Made by a program: the position numbers and the translations under genes
Source of the DNA: Bacillota bacterium
Lineage (GTDB): Bacteria > Bacillota > Clostridia > Christensenellales > Aristaeellaceae
Assembly (NCBI GenBank): GCA_023425025.1
Contig: JAFADG010000029.1
Coordinates: 1 to 64,000 of the forward strand
DNA length: 64,000 bases
Reading direction: 5' to 3'
Shown here: positions 17,461 to 26,979 of the stretch, in pieces
Layout of the letters: every line of letters starts with the position of its first letter
Numbering within the stretch: the stretch's first letter is position 1
The notes under the pieces: model-generated
What the model was told of the DNA's origin: nothing
Seen by the model: only the letters and a program-made list of their open reading frames with translations
The model's database searches: none

Positions 17461-17595
17461 TCAAACGGTCAGAACCTTACGTCCACGGCGGCGGCGGGCG
17501 GCCAGAACACGGCGTCCGTTCTTGGTGGACATGCGGGCACGGAAACCATGCACCTTGCTGCGCTGGCGTTTTTTCGGCTGATAGGTACGGAACAT
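17461..17595 (-). CDS. rpmH: Ribosomal protein bL34
   Basis: This short gene encodes 44 residues beginning MFRTYQPKKRQRSKVHGF and ending GRKVLTV, an unmistakable L34. It heads the rnpA-yidD-yidC-khpB operon and follows the strong promoter at 17685-17713. In most bacteria dnaA and oriC lie on the other side of this promoter. Here a sugar-transport operon occupies that place. Confidence 0.97.
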   Translation of the reverse strand: MFRTYQPKKRQRSKVHGFRARMSTKNGRRVLAARRRRGRKVLTV

Positions 17596-17684
17596 AAAAC
17601 AACACTCCCTGTTTTTACAAAAGTCTTGTATGTGTGACGCGCACCGCTGTCAGACGGCGCAAAATACCACAAAACAGCTATTCT

Positions 17685-17713
17685 AGTATACTAACCCGGT
17701 CCGTTGATGTCAA
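17685..17713 (-). promoter_or_regulatory. Promoter of rpmH
   Basis: On the minus strand TTGACA (17708-17713) and TATACT (17685-17690) are separated by 17 bp, about 90 bp before rpmH. No DnaA-box cluster was noticed in 17600-17880. Confidence 0.85.
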
Positions 17714-17820
17714 GAGAAAGTTTCTTTTTTTCCCGGCTTCTTTCTCCCTTTTCAACCGTTTTCTGAGCCGGCGTCAGACATAGTTTATACCAAAAAGAGA
17801 GAAAAACAACAAGGATCAGA

Positions 17821-17860
17821 AAAACTGCCGCGCCGCAAGGCTACACGCGGCACGGCAGTT
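17821..17860 (-). terminator. Terminator of the sugar operon
   Basis: A stem built from AACTGCCG/CGGCAGTT extended by CGCCGC/GCGGC lies 19 bases beyond the last permease gene and is followed by TTTTT on the minus strand. Confidence 0.9.
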
Positions 17861-17878
17861 GACAAAAAGCAGTGATTC

Positions 17879-18778
17879 TCAGCCCTTGACCGCGCCGATC
17901 ATGACGCCCTTGACGAAGTACTTTTGCACGAAGGGATAGATCAGCAAAACGGGCACCGTGGAGATGACGATCGCGGCATACTTGATGGTTTCCGCGAACT
18001 CGTTGATGCGGTCGTCCTCGGTTGCGGCGGCGTTTAGAATATTGGAATTGGCAATCAGCACGCTGCGCAGCACGTTTTGAATAGGCATATTCTTATTGTC
18101 TGTGATATAGATGGAGGCGGAAAACCAGCTGTTCCAGTGCGCGACGCCATAATACAAAAGCAGCACCGCGATGGTCGGCGTGATCAGAGGCAGCACAATT
18201 TGAAAAAGCACCCGCAGGTCGTTTGCGCCGTCAATGTAGGCTGATTCCGCCAAACTGTCGGGAACGGCCTCGATAGCGGTTTTGCAGATGATCGAATTGT
18301 ATATGCTGATAGCGCCTGGCAGGATCAATGCCCAAAGCGTATTCTTTAACCCCAGGGATTCAATGTTCAAATAATTCGGGATCATACCGCCGTTAAAAAA
18401 CATCGTGAATAAAATAACGGCCATGATCGGTTTCTTGAACATAATGTTCCGGCCGGCCAGAAAATACCCGCAAAACAGCGTTAAGAGAATGTTTAGCGGA
18501 AGTGCTACAGCCATAATGGTCAGGATGTTCTTGTAACCGCTGGCCAAAAGGGGATGCGTGAAAGCCAGGCGGTAAGCCGCGGTATTCCAGCCCAATGGGT
18601 GAAGCATAAAGCCGGGGTTCTGGAGAAGTTTTACATTTTCACTGAAGGAGGCGCAGAACACATAATAGACCGGGTAAGCCGTGACAAGACACAGCAGGAC
18701 GAGGAGCAAAACGTTGACGACGTTAAACACTTTCTCACCCAGCGTGTCATATTGAATTGCATTTTGATGTTTTGCCAT
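17879..18778 (-). CDS. Carbohydrate ABC transporter permease, LplC/YtcP type
   Basis: This 299-residue inner-membrane permease has six predicted membrane segments and the EAA loop ESAYIDGANDLRVLFQIVLP, which docks to the ATPase. The C-terminal FVQKYFVKGVMIGAVKG is typical of the CUT1 LplC/YtcP branch, which imports oligosaccharides often derived from pectin or other plant glycans. It pairs with the next permease and the binding protein upstream. No ATPase gene is present; in this branch a shared MsmK-type ATPase encoded elsewhere normally serves. Confidence 0.9.
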   Translation of the reverse strand: MAKHQNAIQYDTLGEKVFNVVNVLLLVLLCLVTAYPVYYVFCASFSENVKLLQNPGFMLHPLGWNTAAYRLAFTHPLLASGYKNILTIMAVALPLNILLTLFCGYFLAGRNIMFKKPIMAVILFTMFFNGGMIPNYLNIESLGLKNTLWALILPGAISIYNSIICKTAIEAVPDSLAESAYIDGANDLRVLFQIVLPLITPTIAVLLLYYGVAHWNSWFSASIYITDNKNMPIQNVLRSVLIANSNILNAAATEDDRINEFAETIKYAAIVISTVPVLLIYPFVQKYFVKGVMIGAVKG

Positions 18779-18795
18779 GTTCGCTCTCCCCTCCT

Positions 18796-19755
18796 TTAAA
18801 ACAACGCAGAATCGGTATATTTTTTGCTCAATGCATTGGCCGCCAGCAAAAAGGCAACATTGACAACAGAATTGAACAAGCCCACGGCGGTGGCGTAGCT
18901 GTAATCCGCCTGCATGATGCCACGCCGGTAAACGTAAGTGGAGATGACGTCCGCCACTTCATAGGTTGCCTCGGAATATAAAAGCAGTACCTTTTCAAAC
19001 CCGACATTGAGGACGCTGCCCATACGCAGGATAAACAGCACCGTGATCGTCGGCATCAAACCAGGCAAGGTGATGTGCAGCACCTGCTTGAAGCGTCCGG
19101 CGCCGTCAATGCGGGCGGCTTCATACTGCTCCTGATCGATGCTGGATAGCGCCGCCAGATAGATAATGGAATTCCATCCGACGAACTGCCATAGGTCAGA
19201 AATAATATAGATCGGGTAAAAATAGCGCGGGTCGGTAAGCAAATTTTGCCGTTGCGCGCCAAACGATACAAGGATGTCGGCAAAAATGCCGTTGTTCTGG
19301 CAGTACACGCGCACCAGCGCGCAGCTGACAACCATGGAAACAAAGTACGGCATATAAGTGATGGTCTGCACTGTGCGCTTAAAGCTGTTTTGGCGCACCT
19401 CATTAAGCAAAAGTGCCAGCATAATCGGCAGCGGAAAGCCAAAGAGAATATTGAGAAGGCTGATGGAAAGCGTATTGCGCAAAAGACGCCCGAAATACAC
19501 GTCTCCAAAGAAATTTTCGAAATTTTGCATTCCGACCCATTTGCTACCTTCGATTCCCAGCCTGGGCCGGAAATTTTTAAAGGCAATGATCAACCCGTAC
19601 ATCGGCTTATAAGCAAAGATCGCCAATACGATTAGTACAGGTATGATCAAAAGATACTTGTACTTGTTCAGCTTGTAATCCCTGGCGAGCCTATGCAAAA
19701 ACCCGCGCCTGTGCGCCGGGTATACTGCGACCGCAGGAGCTTTCGCCATATCCAT
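18796..19755 (-). CDS. Carbohydrate ABC transporter permease, LplB/YteP type
   Basis: The 319-residue partner permease begins with a basic cytoplasmic tail, then YLLIIPVLIVLAIFAYKPMYGLIIAFK as the first membrane segment, and has the EAA loop YEAARIDGAGRFKQVLHITL. This first segment and the conserved NF-rich periplasmic stretch are hallmarks of the LplB/YteP family. It is separated from the binding-protein gene by a hairpin (19784-19812), which may lower permease expression relative to the binding protein. Confidence 0.9.
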   Translation of the reverse strand: MDMAKAPAVAVYPAHRRGFLHRLARDYKLNKYKYLLIIPVLIVLAIFAYKPMYGLIIAFKNFRPRLGIEGSKWVGMQNFENFFGDVYFGRLLRNTLSISLLNILFGFPLPIMLALLLNEVRQNSFKRTVQTITYMPYFVSMVVSCALVRVYCQNNGIFADILVSFGAQRQNLLTDPRYFYPIYIISDLWQFVGWNSIIYLAALSSIDQEQYEAARIDGAGRFKQVLHITLPGLMPTITVLFILRMGSVLNVGFEKVLLLYSEATYEVADVISTYVYRRGIMQADYSYATAVGLFNSVVNVAFLLAANALSKKYTDSALF

Positions 19756-19783
19756 CGTTCCTTCCGTTTACAGTATCAAAATG

Positions 19784-19812
19784 GGGGATCGCCTCAGGAA
19801 GAAGCGATCCCC
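19784..19812 (-). terminator. Intercistronic hairpin after the binding-protein gene
   Basis: GGGGATCGC (19784-19792) pairs with GCGATCCCC (19804-19812), with only a short T-rich tail on the minus strand. It is better seen as an mRNA-stabilising or partial terminator between binding protein and permeases. Confidence 0.7.
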
Positions 19813-19851
19813 GTCCAATTGCAATGGACCGTCAGGATTCTGCCCTGGCTA

Positions 19852-21432
19852 TTAGCGGGCCATGAAGCGGTCATAGGCCGCCTGGCGGATCTCCAGCGCA
19901 CGCTGCAGGCCCATGTCGTCCAGCTTCTTCAGATGGTTCTCCCAGTCGGCCTTTGTGGCTTCGCCGGTGATGAACTTGGCAGACATTTCGGGTACATAGG
20001 TGCCCAAGGAGGCTTCGATGTTGGTCAGCTCGTCGCTTTCGTCCGCGGTCAGGGTCACGCCAGAGGGCATCTTGCCTTTGCCGGCGATTGCCTCGTTGGG
20101 ATAGAACCACAGATCGTTGGCGGCAATGGATTCAGCGGTGTTCTTCATGTAAAGCAGCTTTGTGGCCTGAATGCAGCTGCCGCTCCAGGTGGAACCGCCG
20201 TACTTGGAAATAGCGTCGTTGAGCCCGTCCGGATCTTCGGTTACCAGAGGCAGGTAAGCGGGTTCGCCATTTTCGTCATAGTCCCAGGAAATACCCTGCT
20301 TGCCGAAGTTCCAGTAAAGGTTGCCCTCGGGCGAATAGGCGTAGTCCAGCACGCGCATGGCGGTTTCAATCTTCTCTTCCGGGCAGTCGCCGGAGATAAC
20401 GGAAACGACCGTGCCGATGCCCGAGCCGCCAAATACCATGCCGATGGAGCCGTCATCCGCGGTGGGGTATTGCAGGCCTACCCAGTTGGCGCCGTTGCCG
20501 GCCTGGTCGGCTTCCTTACGCCAGTTGGACAGCTGGCCCATGGAGGTATAGGAAATACCCATAACGCCGTTTAACGCCTTGGTCTTGGCTTCGGTATCCT
20601 TGGTGGCAAACACGTCCTGGTCGATCAGGCCGGCCGCCCACCACTCATTGAGCTTAAGCATGTAGTTCAGCCAGTTCTCCTGCGCCATATCGAACTGCAC
20701 TTTGCCGTTGTCGTCGATAAAGTAGCGGTAGGCACTGCCGGCCTGGCCCGCCATGCCATGGGCGCCGAAAGCGCCGGCGATGCCGCTGTCACGGAAGCGC
20801 GGATCCCAGGCAAAGGAGAAGGTAGCGCCGTACTTCTCATTGAAAACCTTGATAACGTTGTCCCAATCCGAAATGGTTTTGGGCGCTTCCAGGCCGCATT
20901 CGTCCAGCCAATCCTGACGGATGACCGGGCCTTCATACGTGTCGTTCCAGCCGCCGTCCTCGCGGAAGAAGCCAAAGCCGTAATACTGTCCGGCGTCCGT
21001 CTTCATCGCCTTGTCATAGGCCGGATTGCTCTTGAGGAACGCGTAATAGTTCGGCGCCCACTTTTCCATGTAGGGCGTCAGATCAAGAATCGTGCCTTCC
21101 TCAATATGGCGGGCTGCGTCGGTCATCAGGCCGCCGAAAATGATGTCCGGCAGCGTTGCGCTGGCAAGCACAAGGTTCAACGCCTCACCGGCATTCGTGC
21201 CGGCGGTGGGAACAGACCATTCGATGTTAACGCCGGTCATTTCGCTCAGGCCCTTGTGGAAGGGCGAGTCCATGGGGCTGGCATACGCATCGTTGATCCC
21301 GCCAAAACCCTCGGCGGCATACCAGGTCAGGGTGACGCTGCCGTCCATTGGGTAAGTAAAGCCTTCCGCGGAAGCGGCGGCAAAGGGAATAAGCATTACC
21401 AACGAGAGAAGCAGGCAAAGTAGCTTTTTCAT
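19852..21432 (-). CDS. Extracellular sugar-binding protein, LplA-like
   Basis: The 526-residue protein has a signal peptide (KKLLCLLLSLVMLIPFAAASA) and then a type 1 solute-binding fold: TLTWYAAEGF at the mature start, ASATLPDIIFGG and WAPNYYAFLKSNP. It should deliver an oligosaccharide to the two permeases downstream. There is no lipobox cysteine at the cleavage site, which is odd in a Gram-positive, where such proteins are normally lipid-anchored; a second binding protein in this window (61083-62603) has the same trait. AAGGAG lies before the ATG. Confidence 0.88.
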   Translation of the reverse strand: MKKLLCLLLSLVMLIPFAAASAEGFTYPMDGSVTLTWYAAEGFGGINDAYASPMDSPFHKGLSEMTGVNIEWSVPTAGTNAGEALNLVLASATLPDIIFGGLMTDAARHIEEGTILDLTPYMEKWAPNYYAFLKSNPAYDKAMKTDAGQYYGFGFFREDGGWNDTYEGPVIRQDWLDECGLEAPKTISDWDNVIKVFNEKYGATFSFAWDPRFRDSGIAGAFGAHGMAGQAGSAYRYFIDDNGKVQFDMAQENWLNYMLKLNEWWAAGLIDQDVFATKDTEAKTKALNGVMGISYTSMGQLSNWRKEADQAGNGANWVGLQYPTADDGSIGMVFGGSGIGTVVSVISGDCPEEKIETAMRVLDYAYSPEGNLYWNFGKQGISWDYDENGEPAYLPLVTEDPDGLNDAISKYGGSTWSGSCIQATKLLYMKNTAESIAANDLWFYPNEAIAGKGKMPSGVTLTADESDELTNIEASLGTYVPEMSAKFITGEATKADWENHLKKLDDMGLQRALEIRQAAYDRFMAR

Positions 21433-21600
21433 TGTTCGTTCAATCTCCTTATCTTCTTTTTCGGTCCATATCTTGTTTTCCTTAACATCCGACGCCCCGA
21501 AAATGAAATGCTCCTCCTTCCCATGGGGACGCTGCCTTGATCAAATAATGCATAGAACATGCGTTTGGGGGTCCTATAGACAGCGCATTTTAGGCGCTTG

Positions 21601-22770
21601 TCATACTCCGTAGGTACCCTTTACGTCCGCGTACACGCTTTCGCCGGTCTTTAGGCGGGAGGCAGCACGGCGCTTGTTCAGTTCGCTCAGGAACAGTTCT
21701 TCATCGAGCGGGAGTTCAACGGTTCTGTTCAGCCACCCCGACAGGTGCATGGCATTGGACAGCGCCAGGCCGTTGATACCTTCCCGACCGTCTGCCACCA
21801 GGGGTGCGCCGTGTAAAATATTTGACGCGAAAGCATTCAAAATACCTGCATGCTGCGGGTTACTTCCATCAATTACTACAGGCACGGTATGGCGCGGCGG
21901 CTTCGCGAAGCCTTCCTTGCAGGAAGCGCACCACTCCCGCTCATCCACATCCAATTGATCAAAAGTCAATTGATCGTTTTCGCAAACCAGCTTGCCGCGG
22001 GTGCCTGTGATCTCCAGCCGGTTGGTGCCGGGGGCGTCGGCTGTCGTGGTGACGAACACGCCGGTCGCACCGTTCGGGTATTCCAAATAAGCGGTCACAT
22101 CGTCTTCCACTTCGATGTCATGCCATTTGCCCTCATGTACGAACGCGGTCACCTTTTGGGGCATGCCGCAGAGCCACTGCAAAAGATCCAGCTGGTGGGG
22201 GCATTGATTGAGCAGCACGCCGCCGCCTTCGCCTTCCCAGGTAGCGCGCCACGCGCCGGAATCATAATAAAACTGGGTCCTGTACCAGTCGGTAATCAGC
22301 CAGGATACGCGCTTGAGCTGACCGATTTCACCGCTCTGAATCAACTCGTGCACCTTGCGGTACAGGCAGTTGGTGCGCTGGTTGAACATCATGCCGAAGG
22401 ACAGGCCTGGATGCCTGTCGGCTTCCGCCATCATCTCCTTCACCTGCAGGGTGTATACGCCGGCCGGCTTTTCCACCATTACGTGCAGGTTGTTTTGAAA
22501 GGCCTCGATCGCAAGCGTGGGATGCTGGTAATGGGGCGTGGCGACGACAACGGCATCGCAAACGCCGCTTTTGATCAATTCGCTGCCTTCTTCGAACACA
22601 GCCACGCTTTGGGGCAAATTCGCCTTTGCCCACTCCCGGCGCAGGGCGTTCCTGTCCGCCACGGCGGCCAGCGTGATCTCGGGCGTTTCGCCGTTTAATA
22701 TGCGCGCGCAGTGCGCGGAGCCGATGTTGCCGATACCGATAATGCCCAGTTTTACCTTTTCCATGGTCAA
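21601..22770 (-). CDS. Gfo/Idh/MocA family oxidoreductase
   Basis: This 389-residue NAD(P)-dependent sugar or inositol dehydrogenase has the Rossmann motif GIIGIGNIGSAHC at residues 9-21, the EKPAG motif with the usual lysine, and a C-terminal substrate domain with GGGVLLNQCPHQLDLLQW, whose histidine is typical of the active site. It is encoded between the isomerase and the binding protein and overlaps the isomerase stop by four bases, so it probably works on the imported sugar. The exact substrate is not readable. Confidence 0.88.
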   Translation of the reverse strand: MTMEKVKLGIIGIGNIGSAHCARILNGETPEITLAAVADRNALRREWAKANLPQSVAVFEEGSELIKSGVCDAVVVATPHYQHPTLAIEAFQNNLHVMVEKPAGVYTLQVKEMMAEADRHPGLSFGMMFNQRTNCLYRKVHELIQSGEIGQLKRVSWLITDWYRTQFYYDSGAWRATWEGEGGGVLLNQCPHQLDLLQWLCGMPQKVTAFVHEGKWHDIEVEDDVTAYLEYPNGATGVFVTTTADAPGTNRLEITGTRGKLVCENDQLTFDQLDVDEREWCASCKEGFAKPPRHTVPVVIDGSNPQHAGILNAFASNILHGAPLVADGREGINGLALSNAMHLSGWLNRTVELPLDEELFLSELNKRRAASRLKTGESVYADVKGTYGV

Positions 22771-23528
22771 TAACCCAGCCCTTTCAAATAATCATAGCTG
22801 CGCCTTAAGCACGCAAAGGGGCTGTCGCCGTAACAGTTGTCCTGCTCCACCAGAATATGCTCGGTTTTGCCAAGCTTTTTAAGGAGCTTCAATATCTTAC
22901 CAAAATCGATATTGCCTTCCCCTACCGCGGCCATGCGCTGTTCAAACCCTTTCACCGCCATATCCTTCAGGTGGACGCAGGGAATGCGGTCCTGCAGCTT
23001 TTCAATCCAGTCGCAAATATCCGCGCCGGCAGCCTGCACCCAGTAGGTATCCAGCGTGACGCCCATGATATCGGCCGGCATGGAATCAAGAAGCGCATCC
23101 ATCATCGTTTTGCCGGAGGGCAGCTTTTCCCACTCAAAATTATGGTTGTGGTACATCAATAATTTTCCGGCGTCGCGGATCGCCCTGGCAGGCGCTCCGT
23201 AATCGGCGGCAAACCTGTCGATCCAATCGGCGCTGCGGTACCTGTCCGGCATGGAGCCGATGCCGATATACTTGCAGCCCAGCGTTTCATGCTCGCGGAT
23301 CACGGCGTCCACATCGTTTAAAATTCTTTCGGGATTGGTATGGGTGAGCACGATGGCAAGGCCGTTTTCATCGCAGATATTGCGGATCGCCTTGGGATCA
23401 ATAGGCCCGATGGCGGATAATTGAACGGCCGTATACCCGATGCCGGCGATACGCTGCATTGCAATCCTGAAATCCCTTTCCGTCTGGGTAAACGAACGTA
23501 CGGTATAAGACTGCGCGCCAATAAACAT
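22767..23528 (-). CDS. Sugar phosphate isomerase/epimerase (TIM barrel)
   Basis: The 253-residue protein belongs to the xylose isomerase-like TIM-barrel family (AP endonuclease 2 fold). Metal-binding and barrel-strand residues are visible in YHNHNFEWEK, VTLDTYWVQAAG, CVHLKDM and ILVEQDN. The start is set at 23528 because GAGGAG is seven bases upstream; the longer in-frame start 21 codons earlier has no ribosome site. It opens the operon with the Gfo/Idh protein and the transporter, and faces the AraC-type regulator across a palindromic intergenic region. Confidence 0.88.
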   Translation of the reverse strand: MFIGAQSYTVRSFTQTERDFRIAMQRIAGIGYTAVQLSAIGPIDPKAIRNICDENGLAIVLTHTNPERILNDVDAVIREHETLGCKYIGIGSMPDRYRSADWIDRFAADYGAPARAIRDAGKLLMYHNHNFEWEKLPSGKTMMDALLDSMPADIMGVTLDTYWVQAAGADICDWIEKLQDRIPCVHLKDMAVKGFEQRMAAVGEGNIDFGKILKLLKKLGKTEHILVEQDNCYGDSPFACLRRSYDYLKGLGY

Positions 23529-23574
23529 ATATAAATCTCCTCGCTGTTTTATTGAAAGTGTACGATGTTTTTCG

Positions 23575-23590
23575 TGCAATGTACATTGCA
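23575..23590. promoter_or_regulatory. Palindromic operator candidate between sugar operon and AraC gene
   Basis: TGCAATGTACATTGCA is a perfect 16-bp palindrome. A related element, TTGCATTGCGCA, lies at 23607-23618. Position between divergent genes suggests the AraC-type protein binds here. Confidence 0.6.
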
Positions 23591-23664
23591 ATTTTCATTG
23601 TTCATATTGCATTGCGCACCATTCCAAGGTAGAATAAAAGCAGTGAAGCAAGGGAAGTGAGTTA

Positions 23665-24435
23665 ATGCTGCAGCAATTTTTCCTGGATCATGTCAATGCA
23701 ACGCACAGCGCGTCCTACGATGTATCCGCCTCCTACAAGCTGCATTGCCATCCGATTTATGAGATTTATTATTTTATCAGCGGCACGGTGGATTACCTGG
23801 TGAACGGCGTTCTGTACCAGCCCAAGCCCAACAGCATGCTGCTGATGGCCCCCGGCACCTTTCACGAATGCCGCGTGAAGACGGCGGAAAAATACGAGCG
23901 CTTTACCCTGCATTTTGACGCGGGCCTGGTGCCCGAAAAAATCAGGACGCAATTGATGCGGCCGTTTCACGCCGCCGTCATCTACTATGAAGATGTGGAT
24001 TCCATCTATTACGAACTGAATGCCCTGCAGGCGTGCTATGAGTATCCGGAAGGATTGTCCGCCATGGCGGTGAACGCGCGGCTGGTGGCGATGCTTTCAC
24101 AGATTCTCAACATATTCAGCGCCTACAAAGCCCCGGATGAAGCGGCGGTGGATTTGACGCTGCCCCAAAAAATCATCGAGCATATCAACACAAATTTTGC
24201 CAGCAAAATCACACTGGACATGCTTTCCCAGCAGTTTTTCATGAGCAAGAATCAAATCAACCGCATATTCACCAAAGCCACCGGCCGGTCGGTCATGGAA
24301 TATGTGCGCCAGAAACGCATCGTCTACGCCGAACACCTGCGGGCCATGGGCACGCCGGCGGCGGAAGCTGCCTACAAGGCCGGCTTCGACAACTATTCCA
24401 CCTATTTCAGGCTGAAGCAAAAGTGGAAGGATTAA
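23665..24435 (+). CDS. AraC family transcriptional regulator
   Basis: The 256-residue protein has an N-terminal cupin-like sensor domain (HCHPIYEIYYFISGTVDYLV; MAPGTFHECRV) and a C-terminal double helix-turn-helix from about residue 160 (ITLDMLSQQFFMSKNQINRI; AAEAAYKAGFDNYSTYFR). It is divergent from the isomerase-oxidoreductase-transporter operon, and is likely its activator in response to the imported sugar. The start follows GGGAAGTGAG by a normal distance. Confidence 0.9.
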   Translation: MLQQFFLDHVNATHSASYDVSASYKLHCHPIYEIYYFISGTVDYLVNGVLYQPKPNSMLLMAPGTFHECRVKTAEKYERFTLHFDAGLVPEKIRTQLMRPFHAAVIYYEDVDSIYYELNALQACYEYPEGLSAMAVNARLVAMLSQILNIFSAYKAPDEAAVDLTLPQKIIEHINTNFASKITLDMLSQQFFMSKNQINRIFTKATGRSVMEYVRQKRIVYAEHLRAMGTPAAEAAYKAGFDNYSTYFRLKQKWKD

Positions 24436-24456
24436 TCATACAAGGAGGAAATACCC

Positions 24457-24849
24457 ATGGAAAACAATACTGCCGCCCCCAAGAACATCGATGAATACAT
24501 CGCACAGTTTTCTCCCGAGGTCCAGGCCGTCATGCAATCGGTGCGCAAGGCGATCCATGAGGCCGCGCCTTTGGCAACGGAAAAAATCAGCTGGCAGATG
24601 CCTACGTTCTATTATCACGGCAACGTTATCCACTTCGCCGGCAACAAGAGTCATTTGGGACTCTATCCCGGCGCCAGCGGTGTTATGCATTTTGCCCTGG
24701 AGCTTACGGAATACAAGACCTCCAAGGGCGCGATCCAGTTCCCCTACGCAAAGCCCCTGCCCCTTGAGCTGATTCAAAGGATCACAAAATTCCGCATGGC
24801 GGAAAACGAGGCCTGGGCCGCGGAGAAGGCTGAGAAAAAGCAGAAATAA
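24457..24849 (+). CDS. DUF1801 (YdhG-like) protein
   Basis: This 130-residue protein has the DUF1801 core: NIDEYIAQFSPEVQAVMQSV at the N-terminus, ISWQMPTFYYHGNVIHFAGNK, and a LGLYPG segment. The family includes B. subtilis YdhG, described as a frataxin-like iron chaperone. AAGGAGG precedes the ATG. It follows the AraC gene by 21 bases, yet its role seems unrelated. It is convergent with the polysaccharide gene downstream. Confidence 0.85.
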   Translation: MENNTAAPKNIDEYIAQFSPEVQAVMQSVRKAIHEAAPLATEKISWQMPTFYYHGNVIHFAGNKSHLGLYPGASGVMHFALELTEYKTSKGAIQFPYAKPLPLELIQRITKFRMAENEAWAAEKAEKKQK

Positions 24850-24862
24850 TCCAGCTTTGCGC

Positions 24863-26812
24863 TTACGCGGATGCCGCCCTGTTCTCCAGGTCCAGCTGCC
24901 TCGCCTGAACGGCGCCGTTCACCGTGTCGGCCTCCTGGAACGATGGGATCAGCTCATGCAGACAGGCCCGCATATCCCCGCGGGTATCCAGGCAAATTTG
25001 AAGCCTGTCCAGCATTTGCTGCACCATTTCCCAGGAAAACTCCTCCGGCCGGGCGATGAAAATCTTTTCCCGGCTGGTGCGGGCCACGCTTTCATCATCC
25101 CGCAAAAGCTCCTCGTACAGCTTTTCGCCAGGACGAAGGCCGATATACCGTATCTCCACCGGCTGCCCCAGAGGATCGGCGTACAGTTGAATCATGCGCT
25201 CGGCCAGTTCCCGTATCTTCATGGGTTCGCCCATGTCCAAAACAAACAGCTCCCCGCCCCTGGCCATGGACGCCGCCTGCAAAACCAGGCTGGCCGCCTC
25301 GGGGATGGTCATAAAGTAGCGTATGATGTCCGGGTGCGTCAGCGTCACCGGGCCGCCGGCGCGGATCTGCCGCTCAAACAGCGGCACGACGCTGCCGTGG
25401 GAGCCCAGCACGTTGCCGAAGCGCACGGCGATGAATTCGGTCTTGCCAAGACTTTGCAGCGATTCGATCACCATTTCCGCCGCCCGCTTGGTGGCCCCCA
25501 TCACGTTGGTGGGGTTTACCGCCTTGTCGGTGGAAATCAAAACAAACCGCCGAACGCTGTGGGCAATGGATGCCTGCGCCGTATTCAGCGTGCCGAACAC
25601 ATTGTTTTTCACCGCCTGCTCCGGACAGTCTTCCATCAGCGGCACGTGCTTGTGGGCCGCCGCGTGCAGCACGATTTCGGGCTTGTACATTTGAAAAACG
25701 CTGTCCAGCCGGTTTTTGTCCTGCACGGAACCCACGCAAAGCTCCACCACGGTCTTCACCAGCGGCCCGAATATTTCCTGCAGCTCATGATACAGGTCGT
25801 GCATGTAATTTTCGCTGATGTCGTACAGCACCAGCTTTTGGGGCGAAAAGCGCATGATCTGCCGGCACAGCTCCGACCCGATGGACCCGCCTCCGCCGGT
25901 CACAAGCACGCATTTGCCCTCAAAAAAGGCGTTGACCTCCGTCATATCCAGCTGCTGCTCGGTGCGGCCCAAAAGGTCCGCAATGTTCACATCACGGACA
26001 GGCGATAATACATCCCTGCCGCTGCGCACATCCTGCAGCGCCGTTACCATTTTCAGCTTGCACTTGGTGGCCAGGCAGCGCTCAATCAGGGGCCGCAAAT
26101 GCCCCTTGGGGGTGGCAATGGCAATGATAATCTCATCGATTTCAAACTGCTTGGCATACATTTCCACGTTATCGGTGCCGTGATACACCGGGACGCTGTT
26201 GATGCGTGTGCCCTTTTTGGCCGGATCGTCATCCACGGCCAGCACCGCGCGGCTTGGGCCGAACCGGCCGGACTGCAATTCCCGTATCACCGAGGAACCG
26301 GCCCAGCCGGCACCAATCACCATCACGCGGGAATCCGCCGCCCGGCGGCTGTGAAAAAAAGGCAGGCCTGTCCTTCCCCACTGCATGGCCAGGCGCATGC
26401 TCAGCCGCGACGCACCGACCAGTATCAGCAGCAGCAGCCATTGGATCAGGTATACGGTGCGCGGCATCAAAAACAGGTTGGGCGCAGGGGATATCGTGTA
26501 GGAAACAAGCGAAAACAGATAGGTTGTCCCAAGCCCCAGCAGCGTGCCCAGCACAATCTGCAAAAGGCCGTCGATGCTGGCGTACTGCCACAGGCTTTTG
26601 TACAGCCGCACGGCAAAAAAGCTGCCGATGGTCAAAACAGTCATGATCGGCGCGACGTTCAAAACCTTGTGAAGGTGGTCCCAGACCTCTTCCTGCATTT
26701 CAAAGCGCAGTTGCAGCGCCATGATCATGGACGCGTTGATCAAAACCGCGTCCAAAAGCACCAAAAGAAGCGTCCTGAATGTATTTCCGTGCTTTCCGCC
26801 AAATATCTGCAT
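24863..26812 (-). CDS. Membrane NDP-sugar 4,6-dehydratase/epimerase (FlaA1/CapD/PglF family)
   Basis: The 649-residue protein has four membrane segments in the first 150 residues, a CoA-binding-like Rossmann domain (VIGAGWAGSSVIRELQ), then a catalytic extended-SDR domain with VLVTGGGGSIGSELCRQI. The active-site stretch STDKAVNPTNVMGATKRAAE has Met where most SDR enzymes have Tyr, which is normal in this C6-dehydratase branch. It probably makes UDP-4-keto-6-deoxy-HexNAc for capsule or glycan synthesis. No other polysaccharide genes are beside it. Confidence 0.92.
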   Translation of the reverse strand: MQIFGGKHGNTFRTLLLVLLDAVLINASMIMALQLRFEMQEEVWDHLHKVLNVAPIMTVLTIGSFFAVRLYKSLWQYASIDGLLQIVLGTLLGLGTTYLFSLVSYTISPAPNLFLMPRTVYLIQWLLLLILVGASRLSMRLAMQWGRTGLPFFHSRRAADSRVMVIGAGWAGSSVIRELQSGRFGPSRAVLAVDDDPAKKGTRINSVPVYHGTDNVEMYAKQFEIDEIIIAIATPKGHLRPLIERCLATKCKLKMVTALQDVRSGRDVLSPVRDVNIADLLGRTEQQLDMTEVNAFFEGKCVLVTGGGGSIGSELCRQIMRFSPQKLVLYDISENYMHDLYHELQEIFGPLVKTVVELCVGSVQDKNRLDSVFQMYKPEIVLHAAAHKHVPLMEDCPEQAVKNNVFGTLNTAQASIAHSVRRFVLISTDKAVNPTNVMGATKRAAEMVIESLQSLGKTEFIAVRFGNVLGSHGSVVPLFERQIRAGGPVTLTHPDIIRYFMTIPEAASLVLQAASMARGGELFVLDMGEPMKIRELAERMIQLYADPLGQPVEIRYIGLRPGEKLYEELLRDDESVARTSREKIFIARPEEFSWEMVQQMLDRLQICLDTRGDMRACLHELIPSFQEADTVNGAVQARQLDLENRAASA

Positions 26813-26979
26813 GATCTATGCCACCCTGAATCGTTATCCTGTATGGGTAACTCATTGTACCATACCGGCGCTCCAAAATCCAGCCGCCGCGCAAGGGCCG
26901 AAAAAGGATTCCGCGACGGCAAATGCGAATTATAGTATGTTGATCCTTTCAGTGGATCCTTTCCCAAGGAGGAAACAGC

